The position numbers were made by a program, and so were the translations under genes. 64,000 nt of DNA from Rotaria sp. Silwood1 (Eukaryota; Rotifera; Eurotatoria; Philodinida; Philodinidae), in assembly GCA_905250075.1 (NCBI GenBank), contig CAJNOP010000002.1:2609867-2673866 (forward strand), in the 5' to 3' direction. The notes beneath the pieces were generated by a model. The model worked only from the letters and a program-made list of their open reading frames with translations, ran no database searches and was not told the DNA's origin. Of this stretch, positions 10,845 through 22,797 are shown piece after piece; the first letter of the stretch is position 1; each line of letters begins with the position of its first letter.

Positions 10845-13747
10845 CTATCTCGATGATGAATCCATTCGACGAGCACCACCGTTCGACGAATAAAGATTGA
10901 GCCATGCATCGAGTGACTGTTGACACACCTGAGGACGTTTTCCTAGATCACGAAAAAGAGATAAAATAATATATTCATTTGATCTATTCGTAAAAAAATA
11001 CTAATAAAACACAAATGACTTACCAACTTTTTGTTTAGCTACTAATAAACCATTACTTGTAAAACCACAATCAAGCCATTGATGAAGAATAGCTTGTTCA
11101 TGTCCAATCTAAATATATGATAAAAAAAGAAACATTTCTTTCATATTTTTCTTTGTAAAAAAAAAGAGGTAACATACTTCAGATGCTGTTAGAAAATGAA
11201 CAGGCAAAAGATTTCCATCACAATCCATTAATGGATGATAAAATGTTTGTGTATCACTGGTATCATTTTGTTGTTGCTGTTGATTTGTAAATGATGGTGA
11301 TAAAGATGGCGATGGTCTTTGTTGAATATCATTATCATGATTCTGAATTAATGGTGATGATGAACGAGATGATGATGATGATGTTATATTACTACGTTCT
11401 TGCATAGGTACAAGAGCAGAAAAATGATTACGTGTAAAACCAAGACATATTGGTGATTTTGAACAAGAATTTATTTCCCAAAGTAATGGTAAATAGACAC
11501 CTTGAAAACGAGCAAGACCAATAAAATATTCACCACGATAAGATTTAACATTTGTTACACCATAAACAATAATTGGTCGACGAAGTATATGTGATAATGC
11601 AAATATATGTGCATGTCCTAAACTTTCACCAGGTTGATTTGCAAATGTTAATACATCATTCCAATCACTTCGTAATTGATGTTCATCTTGTCTATATTGT
11701 TGTTTTTCAGCAACTAATCTTTCATATTCACTCCATCGTTCAAAAAATCTATTTAAAAAAAACCAAGGAAAAGTATATCAATTGTTAAGAAAGATTTTTT
11801 GCTTTTGCGTACTTATTTGAACCATTTTCTAAACATTCAGCCATTGCTCGACGTAATGTATTCTCTGTATCCCATACTCCAAGACAAACTTGTAAAACAC
11901 TATCTAACAAACAATCACCGTTTTTTCGATTCCATAATGCATATAACCGAGAATGAAATCGATTTGTTACTTCACTATTCCAATTTATTATCCGATTATC
12001 AACTTCAAGTTCTTAAAAAATCATTAAAAACATAAATTTCTTAAAAAAATTCTATCTATTAATAAAAATTTGGTATACAGAAATAGATATCAGCAGAAAA
12101 TAATGCAATATTAACTTCAATAATAAAAGCTTTTTTTTTACCTTGTTGAACTTGTTGATCTAAAATATCATCAAATATTTGTTGTTGTGTTCGATGAGAA
12201 AAATCAAGGATTTCTAAAAATGCAGAAACAAAGAACAATTATACGAAAGACAATTCATCTATTAATTGTTTTTTTTTTTCTATTTTTAACCTGCTGGTAA
12301 AACAGCTGTAAACCATTCTGTTAAAACACATGATTGAAAATCGGTAACTTTTTTTAATTTTAAATGACTATGAAAAAAATGTTGTATCATTCGATTTATT
12401 CGATTACATATATTAGCTGGTACACGTCTTTGATGAGGTGTTTTTTTTTGTTGTCTTATTAATTGTTGAAATGCTGTTTCAAATTTACAAAATTGTTCGA
12501 TTTGTCCAGTTATATTAGCTAAATTTTTTAATGTACGTCCAACAAGATCAATTGATGACAAATATGAACAATGCAGATATTGAGTATCTTCAATTGTTAT
12601 TTGTCGTGTTGGATCACCGCCACAAAGTAAATATTCAAAAACAACAGTTAATGAACCCTGATCAAGTAATGTTTGACATGCTTTTAACCATAAACGATCA
12701 GATGCTGCTGATGATGAATTTCTTTTAGTTGTTACTAAACGTTTTTCAACACTGAAACGATTATGTTTACTTTCTTTATTTGATATTCTTTCAACATTAA
12801 TATTTTCCATGGATTTATTTATTGCATTCATACGTTGTTCTTCATCTGTACCGATTAGAGTTGATGAACATGTTGGTGTTGATATTATTGGATTAGAATT
12901 ATTTGTATTGTTGTGACGAGAATTTCCGCATGATATACATTTTTTTGTTGCCGGATAATCTAAGAAAATTTAAAAAAAAAATCATTTTTAAAACGTTCTA
13001 GAGAAAAATAAAATCAATAAGTCTTTTTCTTTTCTTATATGACCTTGATCTTTCAAAAGTTTGGCATGTTCTCTTATTCGTCCAAGGACACTCTTCCTTC
13101 TATTATACTAAGCATAAAAGTACTCTCTGTTTGTTCTCTGTCAATTGCATTTATAATATATGTCGTTATTTATTTATTTATTTATTTATTTATATATTGA
13201 ACTTACTATCAGTTGTACATCGAGTACAAGTCCATTTTCTTAATCGTTGAGCAACAAGACGAGTATCAGCAATCGATGATGGAGGTGAAATTCGTTCATT
13301 AGTATTCGTATCAATTGATAGTAGTTGAACAGGTGAAAGACGTGATGTTCCAATAAGACGATATGAACCACATTGTGTACAACGTATAGCTCTTGGATAA
13401 TTAAGAAATGTACATTGATCGCATGGCCATTTTTCAACTGAATCAATATATGTTGCTGGTATTTGTTGTTGTGCTTGTTCTTGTTGTGTACTAGATTCTG
13501 ATGATGCATTTAATTGATAAATATCTGCTGATGCTGCATTTGTTGTTATTATTTTAGGTTGTCGACACATGGTACATTTTTGTGCAACAGCAAAATTAAA
13601 ATATGTACATACTGAGCATGACCATTTATCATCAATTAGTGTTGTTGCTGCCATTATATGTGAAGAATGTGTTTCAACATTTTCACGACGATGTTCAATA
13701 TCATCGAATGTTGAATCATCATCTTCATCATCAATCAGATTGTTCAT
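10845..13747 (-). CDS. ZRANB1: Ubiquitin thioesterase TRABID (OTU deubiquitinase with three NZF fingers)
   Basis: Deubiquitinase; family TRABID cleaves K29/K33/K63-linked ubiquitin and acts in Wnt and stress signalling. Exons: 13207-13747, 12291-12959, 12142-12213, 11813-12011, 11178-11748, 11024-11108 and 10845-10942, giving 744 residues (human about 708). Three NZF zinc fingers lie at about residues 41-65, 106-130 and 171-195, each with W-x-C-x2-C and a later C-x2-C; the third spans the first intron. The OTU catalytic cysteine sits in NRKNGDCLLDSVLQ (C461) and the catalytic histidine in TRNHFSAL (H602). Other family blocks present are HILRRPIIVYGV, GVYLPLLWE and GNLLPVHFL. A Ser/Gln-rich insertion follows the histidine (about 610-665). 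The C-terminus has the family's ...AWLNLY motif. The start is the first ATG of an acidic N-terminus. All introns are 64-247 nt. Confidence 0.96.
13167..13196. repeat. TTTA tetranucleotide microsatellite
   Basis: About seven tandem copies of TTTA inside TRABID intron 1, close to its 5' splice site. Simple repeat with no coding content. Confidence 0.85.
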
Positions 13748-14460
13748 CTAATATTTAAAAATAAATAAGTAAATGAAATATTGTAATTTTTGTTTTAGTT
13801 TATTTACTATTAATATATTTATTGTTATTGTTCCAAAATGAACATCGATACCAATAAAAACAATAGTTCATGGAACTTAGAAATAGTTAAACGGAAAAAG
13901 TATTTATACGATATAATGATATAGAAATAAATATCTAAAATGATGAGTAATTTATTTTTTTTTTTTGTTTTCTTAAATACGATATAGACCAATGACAACA
14001 ACAGCAGAAAAGTCACCTGCTTTTCTTCGTGTCTCGCTCGTTCTTGCTGCTACGTCTTCCTTCCTTCCTGTTGGTTCCTATCGTTTTCTTTCTGTTTGTC
14101 TGCTTGGTTACTACGAATCAATAAAATGAGCCAATCACATTTATCAACAAATCCTCTACATATTTATTGCGACAATTTTGGTTTTTTTTTTCTTTTTTTC
14201 TATACGAAATTGTTGAATATGAAATTCTTTTGAAAAAAAAGTTGTTTTTTTGTTTTGATGTTCACGCCTGATGATTATTATTATTATGTTTTCTTTTTTT
14301 GTTTTCGTTCTTTTCTTTTATAACAGATCAATACAAAACACACACATTAACAAAAACAAACGTAACAAAGTACGAATGATGATGATGTGAATTTGTTTGA
14401 TGTAAATTAAAACGATGACATTGATTGCAATGTGTTTTTTTTTCTTTTGCTTTATTTTAT
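13748..14460. other. TRABID 5' flank and P2 3' flank
   Basis: The interval holds the TRABID promoter and 5' UTR (near 13750-14100, including a C/T-rich stretch at about 14016-14100) and the 3' region of the P2 gene. Overlapping TTTATT motifs at 14451-14461 read as AATAAA on the minus strand, immediately after the P2 stop codon. No additional gene was seen. Confidence 0.6.
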
Positions 14461-14895
14461 TTAATCAAATAAACCAAAACCCTAAAATAATAAAAATAAA
14501 AACAAAGAGTTATTTAAAGTAATTCTTTAATTTTAAAATATACAAACCATATCATCTCCTTCTTCATCGGATTCTTCTTTTTTCTTTTCTTCTTTCTTTG
14601 GTTCTTCTTTAGCACCACCTTTCTTAGCATCAGTTGTTGCTGCTGCTGCTGGTGCTCCACCAGCACTTCCACTTGCTGCTACGGCACCACCACCAGCTGG
14701 TAAACTTGATAATTTCTTTGTACCTTCAGCAATGATTTGTTCAAGATCTTTTCCTTTGCAAGCATCAATAACTTTTTGTGCTTTTGTATTATCACAATCA
14801 ATACCAACACTACCAAGAATTTTTGATATTGTTGATACATCTGGATTTGAATTACCAGCAAGAACTGATAGAACATAGGCCGCTGCGTAACGCAT
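14461..14895 (-). CDS. RPLP2: 60S acidic ribosomal protein P2
   Basis: Stalk protein of the large ribosomal subunit; P1/P2 dimers bind P0 and recruit elongation factors. Two exons: 14548-14895 and 14461-14481, giving 122 residues (family about 110-115). It starts MRYAAAYVLSVLAGN, then the helical dimerisation domain with SKILGSVGID, an Ala/Gly-rich hinge, and a Lys/Glu-rich tail. The second exon of only 21 nt encodes GFGLFD and the stop, restoring the universal P-protein C-terminus (DDMGFGLFD). Reading through the GTTTGT donor instead would give VCIF and a stop, so the splice is well supported. Codon choice is strong. The gene is divergent from PP2A B55. Probable 5' UTR exon: see 15043-15059. 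Confidence 0.96.
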
Positions 14896-15042
14896 GTCGA
14901 TGATATCGTAGCGTAACTATTTAAAGCGTCTAAAATAATTGAAAAAAAAATCAAAAAAAAGAAAATTAGCAAGAAGTTAATTCATATTAAATGTTGAAAT
15001 AATAAACAACTAATAATAAACCAACAAAAGTATTTATTAAAC

Positions 15043-15059
15043 CTCGACGAAAGAGGAGG
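15043..15059 (-). promoter_or_regulatory. Likely 5' UTR exon of RPLP2 with an oligopyrimidine start
   Basis: On the minus strand this reads CCTCCTCTTTCGTCGAG followed by GTTTAA. A C-initiated pyrimidine run fits the 5' terminal oligopyrimidine (TOP) start of animal ribosomal-protein mRNAs. A possible acceptor (ATTTTAG) lies near 14936, which would make a 5' UTR intron of about 100 nt before the ATG at 14895. This is inferred from sequence only. Confidence 0.5.
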
Positions 15060-15397
15060 ATATGATATTGCATGATTGCATTGAAAACTATAAAAAAAAC
15101 AAAAGCATTATTTATTGGTCATTGACATAAACCAATAGGAATGTAAAATAAGCATATAAGAGAACAAAAAGAGGTTTGTTTATTATTTTTTTTTTCCTTA
15201 TACCAACATTATCTTTCTTCTTTTTCTTAGACGATATTTTGAATGTCATACGTCATTTTTATTTCTATTTATTCATTCCGATGATTAAAATTGAACAACA
15301 ACAATCTAAATTTATCTGTCTGTGAATTATTATCTATTTATTATATTTAATTTTTATTTTATAATCATTCAAACTGGAGTATCAATCTGATGTTGAC
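15060..15397. promoter_or_regulatory. Shared divergent promoter region, RPLP2 / PP2A-B55
   Basis: About 340 bp separate the putative RPLP2 transcription start (minus) from the proposed B55 start codon (plus). No other coding sequence is visible, so both promoters must lie here or overlap. AT-rich, with no sharp TATA consensus that I would trust. Confidence 0.5.
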
Positions 15398-18300
15398 ATG
15401 CAGAGTAAATAAATTAATAAAGTAAATTTATTAAAACAAAAACAAAAACATTTATTTTAGATGCTGGTAGTGATGACGATTTACTCGAATGGTATCCATC
15501 ACAAGTAAAAGGACCAGTCGATGATGAAGTACAAGAAGGTAAAAAATAATTTCGAAAAATTTTGTTTTCTTTCGTACTAAGGTCATTCATTTTTGATATA
15601 TTTAAGCGGATTTAATATCAACTATTGAATTTAATGAAAATGGTGAATTATTAGCTGTTGGTGATAAAGGTGGACGCATTGTTGTATTTCAACGTGAACA
15701 ACCAGTAAAATAATACCCATAGAATAAAATTTAATGATTGTTGTTATGTTTTTGTCTTTATTTTTTTTTTTTAATAGACAAAAACATCACCACGCCGTAA
15801 TGAATATAATGTTTATATAACATTTCATTCGCATGAACCAGAATTTGATTATTTAAAAAGTTTGGAAATTGAAGAAAAAATTAATCAGATACGTTGGCTT
15901 AAAAGAAAAAATCCTGCATATTTTCTTCTTTCAACAAACGGTAAATAAAATTGAAAAATATTTATTTTGTATGATGGACAGAAAAGAAGGTAGAGGTACA
16001 GTGTGCTTATCGGCGGATGTGTGACTTAAAAAATGAAAATCGCGCTTTTTGGGTATTTAAATATCGAGAAACATATTTCGACATATAGTCTATCTAATGG
16101 TATAAAGAACGTTATTACAACTCTTACAGAAACTGAGAATCGTGATATCAACCGAGAAAATCGACATTTGACAAAGTTCAACTGGTCGGTGGACAAATCT
16201 CAAGTACATTTTCTGAATTTCCCATCCAACCTCTGAATAATGGTATAGTATTTTTTTTTTTAAAGTTTGTACGTGTTACTTCTGAGAATACAAAACAATA
16301 TCTTTCTTGCGTGGTCCGTACAGCTAATCCTGTAAAATAAGCAATTCAACCTTCAAATTTTGCATCGAATGTTTTCCTATCTACTGTTTGTAACCTCTGT
16401 TAGCGCACACATTCCTTTATTGCACTATGGATTGCCAAAAAAATCTTTGTTTTTTGAGGACTTTGACTTTTGAAAAATATTTAATCGACGAAAATAGTAT
16501 ATTTGCAATCAATACATTGAACTGCGGCGAATTATACTTAACATAAAAGAATTTTAAAGAGCAAAATATCCTGAAAAAACTTTTTTCAAAAAAAAAATGT
16601 TCTTCTTCGTCGTATCCTGTCGTTTTTGCACTAGAAAGTCAAGTGTCCGCCTGCCATAGAGAAAAAGCACAGTATGCGAGTGCGAGACTAGGGCCATTTC
16701 GAATACTGGATTCACTTTTCGGGAGTTTGTGTTTATTGCAACAGTTAGGATATAGTTGGGCGTTCAAAAATGTTTTTGAATCATTTCTGCTTGAAAGACA
16801 AAAATCTAAATGAAATACTGTTTGTGTTTAGACAAAACAGTTAAATTATGGAAAATATCCGAAAAAACTAAACGAGCCGAAGGTTTTAATTTACGCGATG
16901 ATAATGGAGTAATACGTTCGACAAATAGTATAACAAATTTACGTATACCAGTAATTAAACCAATGGAATTAATGGTTGAAGCAACACCAAAACGTGTATT
17001 CAGTAATGCACATACATATCATATTAATTCAATATCATTAAATAGTGACCAAGAAACATTTTTATCTGCTGATGATTTACGTATCAATTTATGGCATACT
17101 GAAGTAACAAATCAAAGTTTTAGTAAGTAATTTTATTCATTGAATTAAATAATGAACATAAGTTTAGTTTGAATAAAGAAAAAGAATAATGTTAGTATAT
17201 TTATATTCTATTTGATTATTCATACATAATAAGTACTACTCACAATTATCTTATGACATCTAGGACAAAGTTTTGCATAATTGTTCTTTCTTTTCTATAT
17301 TTACATGTAGGAGCATTGTAGAAAACTCAACTTTTTTATTTGGTGAAATATGATCTAAGGAGAGTGTTAAAGTATAGGAGTAGCAATTTGTACCTTCTTC
17401 TCCCCTGTGGATCATGATAGACGTTAGTCAGAGACCACCATCACTATTGTCTTGTTATAATATATGAACAGTGTTTTATAGAGGTTTTCCTGCTTGTCAG
17501 GCGAGATTTAAAAGTGTGGGAGAGCGAGCACATTGTTGGAAGCACAGAAATATAGCATGTGATACATTAGCGATAAACTTTGGCAGGCCAAGCGGATTTT
17601 TGAGGAGGTGCCAGGCTGGATAAAACATTAATTGAATCGCTTTCTTGATTGTATTTCTGAAGGATTAGGTGAAACGATGATAAGGAGATGTGTTTCAAGG
17701 TAGATAGAATAAAACAATATCAGTATGATTCGCCAGAACATGGTCTCGCAGAAATTCCGCTATAAGCTTCTTTTAAGTAATTTCAATACCAAAGTTTTCT
17801 ATAAAACTTTACAAGATCTAGAGACCTGTACAGAGTCAACTAATTTTTTTTCCTAAAAATTCAGTTTTAATATATGATCTTTTGTTGAAAAGTAGATCTT
17901 TTCCTCATACTTACCAAAGGAACTAAAGCTTTGAAGATCCCAACGATGTCTTATCAAAGAGTATGGACATTAAAAAAGTAAGAGTTGAATTCAACTACGA
18001 CATTGCACAATTGAGAAAAAATTCATGTATTAGACTGTTTTTACGACAAAAGGTTTAGTTAACTTCATGCGCACCTCTAGTAATAATTTTTGCTTTTTTT
18101 AGAGAAGAAAAATACGATTGAAAGAATTTTCAAATAGAATATACGCCCACGTTACTTAATTCATAGGTCTTTCGTTTAGCAAAAAGGAATAGATAGTTGT
18201 TGAAAAACGTTTTTAGTCGTAATGTCAACGTACTTAGATATTTTCAGTAAAAACACTTCGCAAAAGAAAATTTGTCGAATAGACTATAGACTATCGTTTA

Positions 18301-21300
18301 ACAAGAAAAATCTAGCTTCCTACAGTAGTCCTACAATGAAATAAAGAATAAAGCAGATTACACGAAAACATTTCATTGACTCGTTTGCATTTATTCTTTG
18401 CAAAAGAATAAACGGAAGATAAACATGTACTTGACGATGCTCATATCCGGATAAGTTCTTTGATCTAATCGCTAATCTTTAGAAAAGTTGTATGCATTTA
18501 TATCTTTGATGCTTTGTCCTTAATGACTAATAACGTTTTTCGTTTATTATTATTATGATTATTAGACAATATATTTGGTACTGTTTTGAGAATTATATCG
18601 AGAAGGTTAGATAAGCAGATAGATTTAAATAGAGTATTGTGTAACAGAAGATGTTCGAGAGAAACTGATATAGCGTTTTACACGTAGAAAGTCGACTTGC
18701 AATTGTGGCTGATTATCAACTTTGACATTAGGATATTTGTTTCCATGTGATAGGACTTGAAATTCATTTGGTAAAATACGTTTCGTTTGTCTATGAACTT
18801 TATCAACAGTGGAACTAAACTTTTGAAAACTTTCTCTTAATAAAGTAAACAATTATTTCTTGAAATGAAGCTACATTTTTATAGAAACTATTGGCATAGG
18901 TTTACGAGAAAAAGAACATTATTTTAACGAAATTATTCTGATAAAATTAATTAAATTAAAGTCAATTGGTTTTAATACAAATGTTTAACTCGACAAAGAA
19001 ATTGAAAGAAAATTATTTTTTTTTTTTGGTATTTTAAATCATAATAATTTTATTTTATTAATTACGGACAGATATTTTCGCTCAATGCCAGCAAAACCTT
19101 GTTGTCGTTTTTTTTCTTAATCTTAATCTTATCGGAGCGATTTTTCTTGTCATCTATGAAGAAAGAACTCTTGATAAAGGTAATCTTTGAACTAAACTTT
19201 TTACTGGTAAAATCTTTCAAAAACTATATTGCCCAACAGTAAAAATACTGGAATTTTTTTCTGGTGAAAAAGGTTCTATAAAGCATAATCTAGAACAAGT
19301 GTTGAAGTATAGAGATAGAAAATTGGACGTCTCCTTCCACAGAGTACAATGCACATTCCGTAACAACATATCGTCTCTCTCGTGTCAAGACGTGGACACA
19401 CGTTGTTAGTATACGATCAAGGCCCGTATATCAATAACGTCTCGTGATAATAAATGGAATACTTATTGCATTTTTGCAGTATTAAGTATAAGGATAGTGA
19501 AGAAATGCATCTCGAAATAGATAGAATTAACCAGACTTCATGTGATTAGCAATAGCAGCTATATCGTATTTCAAATTTTAAACCAAACAAAGTCCGTTGT
19601 GTAATAATTCAGCTTTCATTTCTTCTATAGTCTTATTATAAGTATCAGTTTTGTACAATAAAGCAAAATATTTAAATAATTTTACTTAAATTTTACATTG
19701 AAATAAGAAAGTTTAACTCGATGAGAATGATATTCTAAAGGAAAAATTTCGAAAGTGAAATTTTCTTAATGAAGCGGAAACAATAAATAAATATAAATTT
19801 TGACTTTTTTCTAAATTTAATTTATTCATTTTTATTTAGATATTGTGGATATAAAACCACCAAATATGGAAGATCTTACTGAAGTGATCACAGGTGCCGA
19901 ATTTCATCCACGTGAATGTAATCTTTTTGTATACAGTAGTTCAAGAGGCATAATACGTCTTTGCGATATGCGACAATCAGCACTTTGTGATCGACATTGC
20001 AAAGGTAAAAGAAAAGGACAAAATAACAAGAATAAAAAAAATCATATTTTTACTTTTATTAATTTAGTTTTTGAAGAACCTGAAGATCCAACAACGCGTA
20101 GTTTTTTTTCGGAAATAATTTCATCAATAAGTGACATTAAATTTAGTCATTCAGGCAGATATATGCTTACCAGAGATTTTCTTAATCTTAAAGTATGGGA
20201 TTTACAAATGGATAATAGACCAGTTGAAACATATCCTATACATGAATATCTTCGAACGAAATTATGTGCTTTATATGAAAATGATTGTATTTTTGATAAA
20301 TTTGAATGCTGTTGGTCACCACGAGATAAGTAAGTCATTATCAAAATTTTTTTATCACATACCAAAAGTAATGCCGAAGATATTTTAATTTATTATAAAA
20401 AGTTGAAGATATCATCCTTGAAAATTTGAACTTAAGACACAGTCAAATCGCATGAATTTTTCAGGATATGTGAGCACTCTAGTAGAGAACCTATAAGCTC
20501 TGATCAAACTAGCTTTATTGAAAAAAAAAATTCTCTTTATCGAGCCATTTATACATATATATATTAGAATATACACAAAGTAATGTCAGTAGAAGAAAGA
20601 TGCAGAATAAAGTTCATCGAAGTTTTTATTTAACTCTTCGAATCTGACATCATGTAATTTTCGATTGTGCAACTTGAATAAACACAATCGAAGTAATTAA
20701 AATGATTTCAAGTTGTTGCATCATGCTGTAAACAAACGTATGAATTTGTTGAATAACTTATCGAAATTTTATTTTGATAATATTAGTTGAAGAATGATTA
20801 AATATCAGAGAAATGTAAAACATTATTTTCAACCTCAGACCATGCAGACAGAAAGTGTTTTTAACTTTGTATAGAAAATTCATATAGTTTGGGTTTGAAT
20901 CTATCATGTTTAAAATTTTCGGATCCTAACCCGACGGGTTTTACTTTTGGTATGCTCTAAGTATTTATTTACAAAAGAAAAGCTTATTTTATTTTATTTT
21001 TTATTTGTTTATTAAGTCATTTACTCACTGGTTCTTATCATAATTTATTTAAAATAACATCACGTGTAACACGTAAAGATGCAATATTTGAATCATCACG
21101 TGAACAAGCTATTCGACCACGACAATTATTAAAAGCTAAAAAAGTCATGCCATCAGCTCGTCGAAATCGTCGTGATGAAATCAATCCGGATAGTTTAGAA
21201 TTTTCAAAAAAAATTCTTCATTGTGCTTATCATCCAACAGACAATATTATTGCTATAGCTACTGCACACAATCTTTTTACATATGTAGCAAAAGATTCAT

Positions 21301-21314
21301 CGTCATCATCATAG
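15398..21314 (+). CDS. PPP2R2: PP2A 55-kDa regulatory subunit B (B55, WD40)
   Basis: Regulatory B subunit that steers the PP2A phosphatase to substrates such as mitotic and cytoskeletal phosphoproteins. Exons: 15398-15404, 15461-15538, 15607-15704, 15778-15940, 16832-17122, 19840-20004, 20068-20329 and 21017-21314, giving 453 residues (human about 447). Family blocks appear in order: SQVKG-like start, [109 protein letters not shown], and a final [17 protein letters not shown]. These are the strands of the seven-bladed propeller. The 7-nt first coding exon (ATG CAG A) is the least certain part; it is the only nearby ATG that gives phase 1 with a good GTAAAT donor. Introns 4 (891 nt) and 5 (2717 nt) are long. 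Confidence 0.94.
15997..16674. mobile_element. TA-flanked inverted-repeat element (MITE-like) in B55 intron 4
   Basis: The left end reads TA-CAGTGTGCTTAT and the reverse complement of the right end reads TA-CTGTGCTTTTTC. Further in, GCGGATGTGTGACTT on the left matches GCGGACACTTGACTT on the right strand. TA flanks and a CAGTG-like start fit Tc1/mariner-type terminal repeats. No transposase frame is visible in the roughly 680 bp, so it would be a non-autonomous or decayed copy. The terminal similarity is imperfect. Confidence 0.42.
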
Positions 21315-22107
21315 ACAAGCATTTTTTCATTTTTTTTTTCTTTCTTTCGTATTGAAATTAGATTATTAAAATGAACAAAAAAAACGTTTCTATTTTTTGT
21401 TTCTGCGTTTGAGCATGTACGTTTTTTTTCTTCTTTCCTTTCTGTATGCTTCTTACAAATCATTCAATGATAGATGAAAAGGAAATAGTCAGTGCATAGA
21501 AAACATACGTTTATATATATATATATATATTTTTCCAAATGGAAGAACTTATTGTTGTAATATCATTCTCATGAAGGAACCTCGGTGATTATTTGTATCC
21601 CACACTCTTAGACGTAATTTTTTTTTGCTCTCGATTGTTCGTTTATTCTTCATCGTTGTTCTTTTTTTTCCTATATCCTATTGCTGGACCAGTGAGCTTC
21701 TCCAGCATCGTTCTGTTCTATTTGATTCATCATTAAATATACACACATACCATTCCAACTTGAAAAAAACAAAGCGCATTATATATATCTATATATAGTA
21801 CTTTTTTTGTCTTGTTCCCTTTACTTTTTTTTTTTTTGGTTCGTATTATTATTCTCAAAGAAAGGCATGTATGAGTGTGTATTTTTATATTGTCCTGTTT
21901 TTTTCCTTATCATCGAATCAAAACAAAACAGCAGAACAAACAATGATTGTCTCTGTTTCTTGTCTTTTTTCTTCTTTCATCTGTCGCAAACTTTAAAAAA
22001 AAAGAAACTATAACAAAACAATAAAATGTTTTGAGAAAAGAATATGTATTTTCATTATATAAATTGAATACAAGTTCGATATCTTTCTGTTTCTTGTAGT
22101 AGTTATT
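21315..22107. other. B55 3' flank and FAD synthase 5' flank
   Basis: No coding exon was identified. The interval contains T-rich tracts and TA microsatellites (about 21512-21531 and 21780-21796). A T-rich run ending CTTGTAG just before the next gene's ATG (about 22085-22100) could be a 3' splice site, for a 5' UTR intron or a spliced leader. Confidence 0.55.
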
Positions 22108-22797
22108 ATGACAGTCGATTATCTACCACTCATTCCTGATTCTGATCTAGCCAACAAGATTCATCATTCATTCAATATTCTTGAGCAATGTTTCACTAAA
22201 TATACACCAAATCAAATAGCAGTTGCATTCACTGGTGGTAAAGACTGTACCGTTGTTTTACATCTATATTCATTAGTATTACATAAAAAGTATTCACACT
22301 TAAATAAGAAACCATTATTTCGTGCTGTGTTTATTCATAATAAACCACAATTCGATGATGTTCTACAATTTATTGATGAAACTGTCAAACGTTATGATAT
22401 AGATCTTATTGAAATTCAAGGTCGAATGCAGGATGCATTAAATCGACTGAAATCTACTCATCCTGAGATTCAGTGTCTTGTAATGGGTACACGTCTAACT
22501 GATCCATATTCATCAAATTTAAAAGAATTTTCACCAACTGATCCAACATGGCCTACATATATGAGATGTAATCCAATATTAAATTATTCCTATAAAGATA
22601 TATGGACATTTTTGACAACATTTGGTGTTCCTTATTGTTCAATGTATGACCAAGGTTTTACATCTTTAGGTGATAAAGAAACAACAATTAAAAATCCAAG
22701 ATTACTATATGAAAATCATGAGACCGGTTTAATGGAATACAAACCAGCTTATTTATTAGAAGATGAGATTAGTGAACGAGATGGACGTGTACGATAA
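22108..22797 (+). CDS. FLAD1: FAD synthase (FMN adenylyltransferase), PAPS-reductase-like domain only
   Basis: Transfers AMP from ATP to FMN to make FAD. A single exon of 229 residues matches the C-terminal catalytic domain of animal FLAD1 and yeast Fad1. The nucleotide-binding loop is AFTGGKDCTVVL (about 40-51; usually NGGKDCT). Downstream are MGTRLTDPYS, FSPTDPTWPTYMR, NPILNYSYKDIW, VPYCSMYDQGFTSLG, KNPRL and YKPAYLLEDE, all in family order. The N-terminal molybdopterin-binding-like domain of the long animal form is absent; the ATG is preceded by a likely splice acceptor, so an upstream exon cannot be fully excluded. The product probably works in the cytosol or mitochondria; no targeting peptide is evident. 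Confidence 0.93.
   Translation: MTVDYLPLIPDSDLANKIHHSFNILEQCFTKYTPNQIAVAFTGGKDCTVVLHLYSLVLHKKYSHLNKKPLFRAVFIHNKPQFDDVLQFIDETVKRYDIDLIEIQGRMQDALNRLKSTHPEIQCLVMGTRLTDPYSSNLKEFSPTDPTWPTYMRCNPILNYSYKDIWTFLTTFGVPYCSMYDQGFTSLGDKETTIKNPRLLYENHETGLMEYKPAYLLEDEISERDGRVR

Noticed and set aside
18625-18852. Minus-strand 75-aa ORF in PP2A-B55 intron 5
   Set aside because: Not recognisable, no continuation by splicing, likely chance.
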